A DNA stretch of 64,000 nt from Clavaria fumosa. Its lineage: Eukaryota; Basidiomycota; Agaricomycetes; Agaricales; Clavariaceae. Shown in pieces: positions 12,501 to 23,158 of this stretch. Within the stretch, counting starts at the first letter, position 1. Every line of letters starts with the position of its first letter. The stretch is taken from positions 3,286,001 to 3,350,000 of the forward strand of contig OX637798.1 in the NCBI GenBank assembly GCA_951802425.1, in the 5' to 3' direction. The position numbers and the translations under genes are program-made. The notes beneath the pieces were generated by a model. That model worked only from the letters and a program-made list of their open reading frames with translations. It had not been told where the DNA came from and did not search any database.

Positions 12501-14763
12501 GGTTTGTCTGCGGATCGTGTATTTCATGTAGTCATTTTGACGATTGCGATGTCTAGGACCACGACACAAGCATATCGTTGTGGGCAACGGATGCCGGCAG
12601 ATTTGTAGCTACATTCGGCACTCCAATCTCGCAGAGCGCTCCGCATATTTACCTATCCGCTTTGCCTTTCGCCCCACAAGAATCATATGTCGCGCAACAT
12701 TTCTTGTCTGCCTTCCCCAGAACGATGACTTTACGCAGCGGGAAGGCTAGGAGGTGGCCATCACGCATCAAAGTATTTGAGGGCCACTGGGGCCCAGTGT
12801 TTTCTGTTGCGTTCTCACCAAATGGCAAGTGGATCACCTCTGGGTCATATGATAATACTGTTCGAGTTTGGGATGTGGTGACCGGAGATGTGATTGTTGG
12901 CCCACTCAATGGACACACGAGCTCGGTCACATCTGTGTCCTATTCACCAGATAGCAAGCGAATCGCCTCTGGGTCATTTGACAAGACCATTCAAGTGTGG
13001 GATGCCTTGGGTGGAGATATTATTGTTGGTCCACTCAATGGACACACAAGCGCGATCACGTCCGTTGTCTTTTCACCAGACGGCAGGTGGATTGCTTCTG
13101 GGTCATTTGACAAGACCATTCGGGTGTGGGATGCGGTGGCTGGAGATATCTTGGTTGGCCCACTCAATGGACACACGAGTTGGGTCATGTCTCTTGCTTT
13201 TTCACCAGATGGCAAGAAGATTATCTCTGGGTCTAATGACTGCACCATTCGAAGCTGGGATGCAGTGGGTGGAAATGTTATTGTTGGCCCACTTATTGGA
13301 CATACAGGTCAGGTCAGGTCTGTGACTTTTTCACCAGATGGCAAGTGGATTGCTTCTGGGTCAGATGACAGCACTGTTTGTGTATGGGATGCAGTGACTG
13401 GTGATGTTGTTCTTGGTCCTCTCAGTGGGCACATGGGTTGGGTTGCATCTGTGGCCTTTTCACCAGATGGCAAAAAAATTGCTTCTGGGTCATTTGACAA
13501 GACCATTCGAGTCTGGGATTCAGTGACTGGTGATACTGTTGTTGGCACACTTATTGGACACACAAATTGGGTCACATCTGTGGCCTTTTCACCAGATGGC
13601 AAGTGGATTGTTTCTGGGTCAAGTGACAAGACCATTCAAGTGTGGGATGCTGTGGATGGTGATATTGTCAGCCCACTCAATGGACACACAGATTGGGTCA
13701 AATCTATAGCCTTTTCACCAGATGGGAATTTGATTGTTTCTGGGTCAGATGACAAGACCATCCGAGTGTGGGAAGTATTGACTGGTGATCTTGTAGTCAG
13801 CCCATTCAGTGGAGACATGAGTGCATTCACATCTGTGGCTTTCTCACCAGATGGCAAGTGGATTGTTTCTGGTTCAGATAACAATGCCATTCAATTGTGG
13901 GATGTGGCAACTGGAGATGTCATTGTTAGTCAAGCCAATGGACACACAGATTGGATCACATCTGTGACCTTTTCACCAGATGGCAAATGGATTGCTTCTG
14001 GGTCAGATGACAGCACTATTCAAATATGGGATGCAGTAACTGGTGATGCCACTGGCCTACTCCTTGGGCATACAAATTCAGTAATGTCTGTGACCTTTTC
14101 ACCAGACAGCAAGTGGATTGCTTCTGGTCGTCTGACCAGACCATTCGAATCTGGGATGTGGCACATAGAGATCTCTTTCTTGGCCCCCTCAATGGACACA
14201 CAAATACAGTCCTGTCTGTGTCCTTTTCACCGGATGGCAAATGGATTGCTTCTGGGTCAGGGGACAAGACAATAAGAGTTTGGGAAGCTGCAATTGGAGA
14301 AGTTGTTGGCCCACCCAAAAAACATACAAGTACAGTAATGTCTGTGGCCTTTTCACCAGATGGCAAGTGGATTGCTTCTGGAACACGTGATAACATCATT
14401 CAAGTGTGGAATGCATTGAGTGGAGATGTTGTTATTGGCCCGCTCCATGGACACATGAGTCAAGTGTGGTCTGTGGCATTTTCACCACACGGCACACATA
14501 TTGCTTCTGCATCAGGTGACCACACCATTCGAGTGTGGGACATAGTGAGCAGTAATGGTGGGGTCATCCCATTCAATGATCAATCAATCCTGGAAGATGG
14601 ATGGGTTATCAATTCCCCTTCCACTTTACTCTTTTGGGTCCCTCATGGGAACCGGTTGGGATTATGTTGGCCAAGGAACCCTTTTGTTATCACTGATGTG
14701 TCTACAAAGCTTGATCTTGGCAATTTTGTTCATGGTAGTTTATGGTTTCAATGTAAAATGTAG
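9548..14763 (+). CDS. C2-NACHT-WD40 NLR-like protein, frameshifted in WD repeat 11
   Basis: A fungal NOD-like receptor of the NACHT-WD40 class; relatives act in nonself recognition and programmed cell death. Nine exons join in frame: 9548-9599, 9651-9789, 9840-9949, 10020-10360, 10415-10465, 10519-10711, 10762-10938, 10988-12501 and 12557-14763. Order of domains: a short C2-like N-terminus (LPKVQLRYGKFYVKLLLDGK), a helical region with AHPYAKMAWTILSVVQ, the entry motif MPYAEGARFDSSKGCLRGTR, NACHT with Walker A GVAGSGKSAIAHT and Walker B IVIVIDALDESS, a winged-helix-like part (LRALHASFFDFLTDE), then 14 WD40 repeats. A single G is missing at about 14130 relative to sister repeats (CTTCTGG followed by TCGTCTG), so the frame breaks in repeat 11 and would end at 14275. 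Restoring one base gives 1594 residues ending at 14763. It is a recent pseudogene, a sequencing error or a polymorphic allele; which one cannot be decided here. Confidence 0.88.
12782..14556 (+). repeat. Array of 14 WD40 repeats of about 126-129 bases
   Basis: The units are highly alike at both DNA and protein level: GHTxxVxSVAFSPDGKWIAS, then GSxDKTIRVWDAVTGD. Differences concentrate at the residues after GHT, around the S-D-x-T turn and in the linker, while the framework is almost constant. This is the pattern of a repeat array that is exchanged between units and under selection at exposed positions, as described for fungal HET/NWD genes. Repeat 9 starts GDM instead of GHT, and repeat 11 holds the frameshift near 14130. 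Confidence 0.9.
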
Positions 14764-14924
14764 TGTATATAATTGTATGGACCCACTGACAACAATGATG
14801 ACTATGTGCCTGGGATGCTTTATCTGTCATGAATGCTCCAAGCTACTGGACACAAAACCAATTCACTTCTCATCAAGACAAACATGCTTAATCTGTGTTA
14901 GGGCCTGTCCTGTCTCATAAATAG

Positions 14925-15440
14925 CACTGAAGCTTGATTTGTTGGTGACCAGTCCTGTAAACTCACTAAGATCAATCAACTGTTGAGTATAATCAAGAAT
15001 ACTCAGTCCCAGAAGGTTGCAAAAATGTCTGGCAAAGTGTAGGAACAGGGAAAGACAAGTGGGGAAAGGGAAAACATTGCTAGGAAGGTCACAGAGTAGG
15101 TAGACGAAGCATAGAAGGGGAAAAAGACAAGTTGGGAGAGGGAGGACATTGCTGAGAAGGTCATGAAGTCAACAGACAAAGTGTAGAAAGGGAAATAGAT
15201 GAGTTGGGAGAAAGAGATGTTGTTGAGAAGGTTGTGAGTGGTCACGATGGTGTTGAGAAGTAGGTTGGTGAAGGCAATGACTTTGCCAACTGACTGGAGA
15301 ACCTGCAGGGTTTGAGAAATCAGTACCAAGACAAATAAAGGAAGATACTTAGGTGCATGAGTTTGTGCAAGTGCAGAGGATGAGTTAGAAGAAAGCAGAA
15401 TGTGTCTTGGTGTTGTCAAGGTCACCAAGTGAGACAAGAC
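14925..15440. repeat. Dispersed repeat, copy 1 (second copy 16782-17145)
   Basis: This stretch begins GTTGGTGACCA and ends near TCACCAAGTGAGACAAGACC. The same landmarks in the same order recur at 16782-17145, including ATCAACTGTTGAGTATAAT and ATGACTTTGCCA. The copies have diverged and differ by gaps. No coding potential is convincing; the open frame at 15003-15437 on the minus strand is not kept in copy 2. Probably a decayed mobile element fragment. Confidence 0.6.
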
Positions 15441-16781
15441 CTATCAATCATGGTGGTTCCAAGCTCAAAGGGCATAATAGCCTCAAGCTTAAACCAATGT
15501 GTGTCAATATCAAGTCTACAATACTGTATGTACATGTGAGACTTATATACATGTGTACAGAGAGTGTAACTAATTAGGAAAAGTACACAGGTCTCCAAGT
15601 GATGGAACTATAGTAGTGCAGGGTATGTTTAGTCATATAGTAACTGTGCACATGCTCTACTAAGGTTGCAAGGGGTTAGGGATGCATAGGTAAGGTCATG
15701 AAGATGACTGGTCATGGGTTGTGACCTAGTTAAATAATCATATACATAACTATAACTACAGGAGGATCCTTGGATCATAACTAACATAGTTATAGACTAC
15801 TGGGGACAAGAAGGAGAACATAATTTGAAAGGTAAATGCAGCTGACCATTGGTGGTGTGTTTGAGTGTTAAGGTTGCAGTGTAGGTCATGTGGGTGATGC
15901 TAGTGGCACAGGTGACCAGTGACCTTGGGCAGGGGGTCATGTGAGTAATGCTGGTAGCACCAGTGATGTTGGTAGTGCCAGTAGTAGTGGTAGTGCTGGT
16001 GACATTGGTAGTGCCAGTGGTGGCACATGGCAAGTCACATGCCAAATGAAGAGATTGCGCAACTGCATGTTACACATTGATATGAGGGGTTCGGGCAGGG
16101 GATATGCATAAGGTGGGCTCACAAGGAGTCGCATGAGTGTGGTGTTGTGGTCATGAGTATGGTGGGATAACATGGGTGGTCAGGGAAGGTTCTGGGAAGT
16201 GACGGTGACTGTCAGAGGCATATGGGGCAGTCCATGAGGTTATGTAGGGGTGTCAGGAGGCTTGTAGGTGCTGATATGGCTGAATTGGGAAAGGAAAAAT
16301 GGGTGGATCCTGACAATCTGTTACCATGCAATTCAGACTTCAATAACAAGTGACATTAAAATTTTGTAGTATCAGACAAACATTCACTGTAGTGAAACCA
16401 GAAAAATACTTGATACATTTATGTTTCATTGCTACCCTATGCCCATACCCTAGCAGTATATATGAACCCCCTGTATCTCCTTGTTCTGCAGCTTGAATAC
16501 TGTATTAACATCATCAGTCCTAATCACTTGTCCTAACTGTTTCTGACTTCATCCTCATCACCCTCAATCATGTCAACAAATTCCAGTTAATTCTGGTGGA
16601 CTCTGATGTTTGTTTTCAGACCCTCTGACATTTGCCTGGGCATAGTACTGGTCTGGTAAATTGGGACACATAGACATGCAACTGGCATAACCCACAAGTC
16701 AAGGCTGCAGCCCCCTTATTTTGGATCCCTTTGTGGATCCTGTTAGGTGTCCTGTCTTGTAAGCAGTGTCAGTAGTCAATT
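15441..16781. other. Gene-poor region with a short low-complexity tract
   Basis: No gene was recognised. At about 15880-16025 an imperfect GTAGTGCCAGTGGTG-like tract repeats in threes; on the minus strand it reads as Thr/Gly/Ser/Ile-rich peptides without domain features. The remainder is AT-rich and shows no significant open frame or splice pattern. Confidence 0.45.
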
Positions 16782-17145
16782 TGTTGGTGACCAAAGGTTT
16801 GATCTCACTAAGACCAATCAACTGTTGAGTATAATTAGAATACTTGATCCCAGAAGGTCACAAAGACATTGGATGAAGTGTAGAAAGAGAAATAAGCAAT
16901 TTGGAGAAGTGAAGGGCATTGCTTAGAAAGTCATAGGTGGTTTTGTGAATAAGGAGGATTGAAACTGCTGAAGGTGATGACTTTGCCATTGTTGAGGAGA
17001 ACCTAGAGGGGTTCCAAAGAGTCAGTACCAAGATGGGGAAAGAGAATGCTTAAGTGCATGAGTGTGCATGAGCATGGAGGATGAATTCAGAGAAAAGCAG
17101 AGTTTGTCTTGCTATTGTCAGGGTCACCAAGTGAGACAAGACCTA
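16782..17145. repeat. Dispersed repeat, copy 2
   Basis: Diverged second copy of the 14925-15440 repeat, in the same orientation, starting GTTGGTGACCAAAGG and ending TCACCAAGTGAGACAAGACC. It is shorter by internal deletions. Confidence 0.6.
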
Positions 17146-17879
17146 TCAATCAGACCAGAGTCTGGTCAGAGTCTGGACCAGAATTATGTGCCATGCCTCT
17201 ATCCCCTCATTGCACACAGAGGGACTAAAGGGGGCTTGAGGGGAGGGACTGCAGCCTCAACTTATGAGTTGAGCCACCATGTGTATACATGTCCTGCCAG
17301 TACCTTGCCCCAGGACAAGAGAGGGATGGGATGAAGTCAGGAGGGATAACACCTGGAGTCCATCAGAGTCTGCCAGGGTTTTGCAGAACTTGTCAGGACT
17401 GTTGGGGATAGTGAGGACAAAGTCAGAAACACATGGGCCAGGTGCCAAGTACCAAGAATAACATTAATATTTGAACTGAGGAGCATGGAGATACATGGAG
17501 GGTTTATATGCTACTAGGGTAGGGCATAGGGCTAACTATGAAACATGTATATATCAAATATCTATAGTAATTTCACCTGAGGAGTGGGAAGGCATATATA
17601 TGATACATGTAATACAAAGAATATGTTCCTATGGGTAGTGGGGATCATCCCATTGGTTGCTAACCATGGACTAGCACTAAGGAACATGCTAGAAGTAAAG
17701 TCCATATGGTCTAGAAGACTGATACCAAAGTCTGACAAAAGTCCAGACCAGAGTTATCAGAGTCAGAGCAGAGTTAGAGCAGAGGTGGATTGGAGATCTC
17801 AGAATTGGAGTGGAGATGCTGGGGTTGGAGTGGAGATGCCAGAGTTGGAGCAGAGATGCATCAGAGGTAATTGGAGTTG

Positions 17880-18510
17880 TATCAGGGATGATCAGGTGAC
17901 TGGACAGGGCCATGACATGTTCAAGCAGTTCCTCACAAAAGTTATGGCTCAGAAGGTGGTAGACACTTTCTATCAAGTAATCTTCACAAATGGCAACTTG
18001 GGATACTGGAAGGAGTTGGTCCAGGCAGCTGAGTAGATGCTCACCCCACCTGATGTGGGAATGATGAAGAGGCAGTTCCTAAATGGACTGCCTCATGAGA
18101 TGGTGGAGGCCATCTTCAAAATTCATGCAATTAGTCACCAAGTGGAAGCAACCCTCCACTACCTCCAGCAACAGAGAGCAGCACTCCTGTCAGGGAACCA
18201 CTCAGGTTCCAAGGGCAACCCTGCAACAGGTAGAGTACCTGTGGGGCACTAGTTTGTGAGGCTGCACATGGTCCACTCCCCTGCAGGTTGACTGAGCATG
18301 GGATGAGTGTGTCCCAGTAAATCCTGACTGGAACTGCTTAAGGTGGTGCCCAAGATGGGGCCATGGAGCAGAAAGCTCCTCTGGTTTGCTTTACCTACAG
18401 GAAGGCAGGGCACTATGCAACTGCATGTCCACAGTCACATTGGAAGTCTGAGGCTTTCCAGGGAAATGTAAGGAACTATGCCTTACAGCTCACTATGGAT
18501 CCAATAGAAG
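17880..18510 (+). pseudogene. Decayed retrotransposon gag with damaged zinc knuckle
   Basis: Frame fragments read like a capsid protein: MFKQFLTKVMAQKVVDTFYQ, a TAG at 18034, then LTPPDVGMMKRQFLNGLPHE and MVEAIFKIHAI. Further on, near 18380-18425, another frame reads CFTYRKAGHYATACP. That has the spacing of a CCHC zinc knuckle, but the second cysteine is a tyrosine. Frames change and stop several times, so this is a remnant. Whether it belongs to a Copia or a Gypsy element cannot be told. Neither matching polymerase nor LTRs were seen nearby. Confidence 0.55.
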
Positions 18511-18603
18511 GTTGATATCACCATCTGGTCAGATGATTTATAGCTTTCACCCAAAAAACAGGTGACAGGTGATTTCAGAATTAAGGGATATTTAATTGAT
18601 AAC

Positions 18604-18775
18604 ATTGAGTGATATAACACACCCATCAATTTGAGTGACATTAAAATTGAGTGATACAAAACACCTCTCAATTTGGGTGATATTAAACTGGAGGATATTG
18701 AGTGATACAATACACCTCTCAAATTGGGTGATATTAAACTGGAAGATATTGAATGATACAATATACTGTACCATT
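18604..18775. repeat. Small tandem array, four units of about 42-51 bases
   Basis: Units start ATTGAGTGATA and continue through CACCTCTCAAATTGGGTGAT. Starts are at 18604, 18646, 18697 and 18748. A shorter version of the same array lies at 33119-33198, also directly before a copy of the neighbouring miniature element, so array and element were moved or copied together. Confidence 0.7.
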
Positions 18776-18957
18776 TAAGTCAATTGACCTGTCACACATC
18801 ATGCACCCCTCAAATTTGGTCAAATTTTCACCTTGTAACACATCACACAGCCAAATGGTCAATTCGTGGGACCAAACCTTCTTTTACCAAATTAGGTTTG
18901 CTGCAGGATTTTGTTGAGAATTTTGAAAGCCATGGTGGTCAATTTTTGTGGTTGGTT
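18764..18957. mobile_element. Miniature inverted-repeat element, 5' part (copy A)
   Basis: Starts TACTGTACCATTTAAGTCAA and matches 33198-33390 closely. It is cut off after TTTTTGTGG by the CT-rich repeat unit starting near 18958, so its 3' end is missing here. The end sequence is related to that of the complete element at 41222-41486. Confidence 0.6.
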
Positions 18958-19045
18958 CAGGCACGGATTCCAAGGGAAGGGAGCGGCTTTTTAGGCCTCT
19001 GCGCATGCTGTGAGTCTCCCCATTTCGGCTTCGCCGATCCCGTTC
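18958..19045. repeat. 5' piece of CT-rich repeat unit, copy 1 (continues at 31698)
   Basis: Begins TTCAGGCACGGATTCCAAGG. The sequence resumes after the old Gypsy element at 31698-32306 (CTCACAGCTTTGCCAGCTC). An uninterrupted copy follows directly at 32307-32990, so a unit of roughly 690 bases was tandemly duplicated before or after the Gypsy insertion. Confidence 0.65.
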
Positions 19046-19336
19046 TGTTAGGATCGCTTATGTAAGCCATCCCAAAGTGCAGTTGTGGAGAAACTGGGGA
19101 GGGTTGTTGGAAGATCACATGACCTGTGGCTGGGTCAGATTATGTAATCATGTAAGATCACATGACCTGGGGCCTGGGCGCATCACGTGATCCAAGGGTC
19201 CGAGCATGGGAATGCCGGCAAGTGCCGAAGCGTTCGCTATAAGTACTTTCGCTTTTCCTTTTTTGTACTCTTTTCCCCTTATCTTAGTATTGTCGTCATG
19301 ACCTTACGCTTAAGTTGTGTGAGACCCAGTCTGATA
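19046..19336 (+). repeat. 5' LTR of outer Gypsy
   Basis: 291 bases, beginning TGTTAGGATCGCTTATGTAA and ending CCCAGTCTGATA. It therefore ends TA rather than the usual CA; the target duplications at both sides fix these borders. A TATAAGTAC-like box lies near 19240, a plausible promoter. Confidence 0.88.
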
Positions 19337-19884
19337 TAATACTAAGATCCGCCTGTCTGCCCTAGCCCCGTGTCCTAACCCAGCTAGCCTGGACCCTTAA
19401 TTTCAAACTGTGACACATTGTCACAGCTCAGCCCCTATCATCCTCTTCTCCTTTACCCTGCCTGCGTTGTGTAACAGAACCGCATGAAATTTTTACTGTG
19501 TGTAGATACACATGACCAGACCCAGAGGAAGTCTACTGTGACTCTTCCCAAGTGATACCGAGTGCCCAAGGCCCGGAACTTTGTTTTACAGCTATGTACC
19601 AGTGAATCGTGTAGTGTACAGGGCAAGGAAAGGCCCCTACATAGTCTTTCTGTAGTTTCCTGGTCCAGTGGACAGGGCCCTTGCTCTGTGACCATTGTCA
19701 GAAGGGCGCACGGGTAACTCATTAGGAGTTGTGGAGCGACCACCTGGGACACCATTCAGGCCCCACGTTAACAAAAGTTTCATAGAATAAGAGTTCTATA
19801 GGTACATAAGTACACAAAAAAGCAGCCTAAGAAGAAATCCTGAGTGCCCAAGGCCTGGAACTTTATTTACAGCATCCAGGGCCT

Positions 19885-20673
19885 GTGATGGCAGACCATG
19901 TTGCCCCGCCTGTAGCCCAACCTATGAGGCTTGACCTATCTGTTGCCCCCTTTGATGGGCAGAAAAGGAACTTCTGTACGTTCCTCCGATCCCTTTGCCT
20001 CTTGTTTATGGCGAACCCGACTACCTATGCTACGGACCTGGTGAAGGTCCTCTTTGCTTTGAGCAAAATTACTGGAGATGGATTCACTGCTGAATGGGCG
20101 AATATGAAGGTGGAAGAGATCCTGGGTAGTGGCGAGGCCGGAACCTGGGCAGAGTTTGTGGAGGAGATGAAGTGAGCGTTCGTTGACCTGAACAACTGTG
20201 CGACTGCCCTTGCCGATATTGCAGGGTTGAAACAGGGTGCCACAACGGCACCAGAGTTCTTTGTGAGATTCGAGATGCTGTTCCGATGGGCGGAGTTGAG
20301 TGCAGAGAAGGACTCAGGAATCCTGGTCCATTGGCTGGAGTTGAACCTGAGTAGGAGGTTGGTGGAGAGGATCTATGGTGTCTCCCCGATGCCAGAGACT
20401 TATGGAGAATGGAAAGTGCTGGCAGAAAGACTGGATGCCCAGCAAAGGCGATTTGACGCAATAGTCATGGAACGGACACCACGACCCATTGTGACCCCTG
20501 CGCAACCTTTCGCGACCCCCGTGCAACCCACCGCGACCTTTTCGCGACCTGCCGCAACCCTCTCATGCCCTCTGGATGTGGCCATGGGCCAGGGATGTGC
20601 CCCTGCTGATGAGAGACGTTGTTTCCGATGCCACCAGATTGGGCATGCCATCCGTTTTCTGCCCCCTGCCTGA
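19885..20673 (+). pseudogene. Gag of outer Gypsy (one in-frame stop)
   Basis: Capsid-like protein starting MMADHVAPPVAQPMRLDLSV, with FALSKITGDGFTAEWANM, which aligns by eye to the inner element's gag at 27771-26701. A TGA at 20173 lies where the related copies have arginine, consistent with CGA changed to TGA. The nucleic-acid-binding knuckle near 20620 reads CFRCHQIGHAIRF and lacks the last cysteine. The 548-base leader from 19337 to 19884 holds no gene. Confidence 0.8.
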
Positions 20674-20705
20674 CATGCGTCCGCAGGTCCTAAGAGCCCG
20701 AACCT

Positions 20706-22588
20706 GTGGAGTGCCAGGTACCCCCCGAACAATGGAGGATTACCAGAGAGAGATTGCATTGCTCCAAGCAAAACTGGAGCCACTTGAGAGAGAAAGGAGG
20801 ACTCTGGCTGGGGAGAAGAGTTGTTCCAGCCCCCATTCCATCCCTGTGCCCGCAGCAAGTATACCGAAGTATACTATCTTGCAGCGGAGACATACCCGAA
20901 TTGGGGCTGAGGTGAAAGAGGAAGTGAGACTGGCAGAGCACCTAACCAAGGTGCAGCCAGAGGTGGAGAAACATGTGCCATGAGAGCTAGCCATCCAGGT
21001 GCACTTGGAGGCCCTCAGCACTGGCAAGTGGGCTATGACAAAGGCCCTTGTTGACTCAGGATGCACCAACTGTTTCATGGATTTAGAGTGGGTGAAAAGA
21101 GTGGGCCTGGAGCCATCTCCCTTGCTGAACCTGATCACAATGTACAACGTGGATGGGTCACAGAACAGAGAGGGTAAAATCCGGTTTGGAATTGAGCTGC
21201 TGGTGAAGGTGGGCGACCATCGTGAATGGGTCCATTTCCTGCTGGGAAAGATCCAATCCCACAAGGTCATCCTTGGGCATGACTGGCTCAAGTGACACAA
21301 CCCTGACATCGACTGGAAGAAGGCAGAGCTGAGCCTTACCCGCTGCCCCCCACAGTGTTCCCCATCCCCTCGAGCCCCTGCACCCCCAAAAATGAGTACC
21401 CTTGCATCTGCAAGTATTCCGGACACCCGTTTTCCCAACTCTGGCCCTACCCCCGATTGGCCCAGCTGCTACCCTTTGGTTTTTAGTGAAGCAAAGTGGG
21501 ATGAGCTTCCCCGCTCCCAACCAGACTTCAATATTAAAATTGAGTTCAAAAAGGACCCAGAGCACCTCTCCTCCAAGCTATACTCACTGACACGGCAGGA
21601 GATGGTGGAGATGAACTGTTGGGTGGATGAGCAACTTGCTTCTGGACGAATCCACCCCTCGAAATCCCCGTATGCCAGCCCCTTCTTCTTCAAACATGAG
21701 AAGGACAAGCTGCGGCCAATCATTGACTACTCAAGGCTGAATGCACACCTGATCAAGGACAAGTACCCCCTCCCCTGCATCCGAGACACAGTGGATGTGC
21801 TTAAAGGAGTGTCGATCTACTCTAAGATTGATGCAAAGGGAGGTTTCCTGTCTATGCAGGTCTGGCCCAAGCACCAGCACCACTGTGCCTTCCTGACACC
21901 CTGTGGACTCTTCAAACCAGCTGTCATGTGGTTTGGACTGCAGAATGCACCTGCCACCTTCCAGCGCTTCATGAATCATGTGTTGAGGGAGGAGATTGCA
22001 GGAGGACATGTCCGGGCTTATGTGGATGATGTGATTGTGTTTGCAGAGGATTTGGCAACACACCGGTATTGGATGGATTGGGTCTTGAGGAAGTTTGGAG
22101 AGAATGGGTTGTGTCTCAAACTCAGTAAATGCGAGTTTGAGAAGAGTGAGATCATCTTCCTGGGGATGAAGATCTCTCACAACCGGCTAGAGCATGACCC
22201 AGCAAAGGGTGTGGCAGTCCAAGATTGGCCACGTCCTAGGACTGTGAAGGATGTCCAGAGGTTCAATGGGATGTTGAACTACCTCCGCCAGCACATCCTG
22301 GATCTTTCTGCCAGGGCCAAGCCACTCTTCCGGCTGACTGGGAATGTTCCTTGGAAATGGGAGGAGGAGGAGGAAGCAGCCTTCCGAGATCTCTGTCAGG
22401 CACTCGTATCAGCCCTGGTCTTGGCTCTGCCTCAGGACAAAGGGAGATGGAAGGTAGAGATGGGTGCAAGTAACCTGGCGACTGGTGGAGTGCTCTCACA
22501 GCAGCAGACAGATGGAACATGGAGAGTTGTTGACTATATTTCCAAGGCCCTCACTGCAGCTGAGAAGAACTACAATGTGTATGACAAG
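20706..22588 (+). pseudogene. Pol of outer Gypsy, 5' part (protease and reverse transcriptase)
   Basis: Reads SIPKYTILQRRHTR, then the aspartic protease site ALVDSGCTNCFMD near 21050, then the reverse transcriptase from about 21500 with FFFKHEKDKLRPIIDYSRLN and the catalytic YVDDVIVFAED near 22020. TGA codons stand at 20981 and 21293. The frame runs into the inner Gypsy at 22589, immediately after YNVYDK, and continues with ELLAVIRALCEWR at 29188. Codon content is rich in TG and CA and poor in CG compared with the inner element. Confidence 0.87.
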
Positions 22589-22589
22589 G

Positions 22590-23147
22590 TGTCAGTCCGA
22601 GTCCCTCACAGAAGCGAGAAGGGGAAAGAAGCTTGATTTCAACGTGAGGGCCTGTACTCATTACAAAGGCATTATATATACTGGGGAAGGGGGCTGTGTA
22701 GGAGGTGAGTCATAAGTAAGAGAAATGAGGCTACGCGCTCTGAGTCGTGCAGGATAGGGGAGGCAATATAGGGAAAAGGGAATGCCAAATGAGGAAGGTA
22801 GCAGCGAGGTACGGATGTGGGGAGGACGACAGAAGGAATGCTTGGCACGGTCTTGGCTGCCCAAGGGGAGACCTCAATTAGGCCCGTTTAGGTTAGATTG
22901 ATTGATGGGGCACATCAGAGGCATTTTTGCTGATCCGCCTCCATCACGAATTGTAAAGCGTGGGAAATCGTAAGGAACGCGGGTGTGGGCACGTGATGGG
23001 TGCTGGTTGCGGGCCTGTAGGCGCCTGGGGAGCCGCGAGTGTGGAGTTGAGGTCGCGGGTGGTCACGTGGTCCCATACTCGGTCTTCATAACTAGCTCCT
23101 AGCACTTGTGGACTCAGTGATGGCAGCTTACGTAATGGATCCTGACA
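22590..23147 (-). repeat. 3' LTR of inner Gypsy
   Basis: 558 bases, downstream in the element's own orientation. Compared with 28605-29182 it lacks about 20 bases (equivalent to GCGGGCGCTCAAGGTTGCCG) and otherwise differs by transitions, nearly all at CpG sites. Confidence 0.92.
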
Positions 23148-23158
23148 TGGCCCCCTCC

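Noticed and set aside
14101..14170. An intron that would explain the WD40 frame change
   Set aside because: The only GT-AG pair nearby (about 14130-14171) leads into the wrong frame, whereas one missing G restores perfect repeat alignment.
12649..14399. Long minus-strand open frames through the WD40 array (for example 13309-13635)
   Set aside because: They repeat with the same 126-129-base period as the plus-strand WD40 units and are shadows of them.
15003..16173. Minus-strand Thr- and Ser-rich open frames
   Set aside because: They lie in dispersed repeat and low-complexity sequence and are not kept in the second repeat copy.
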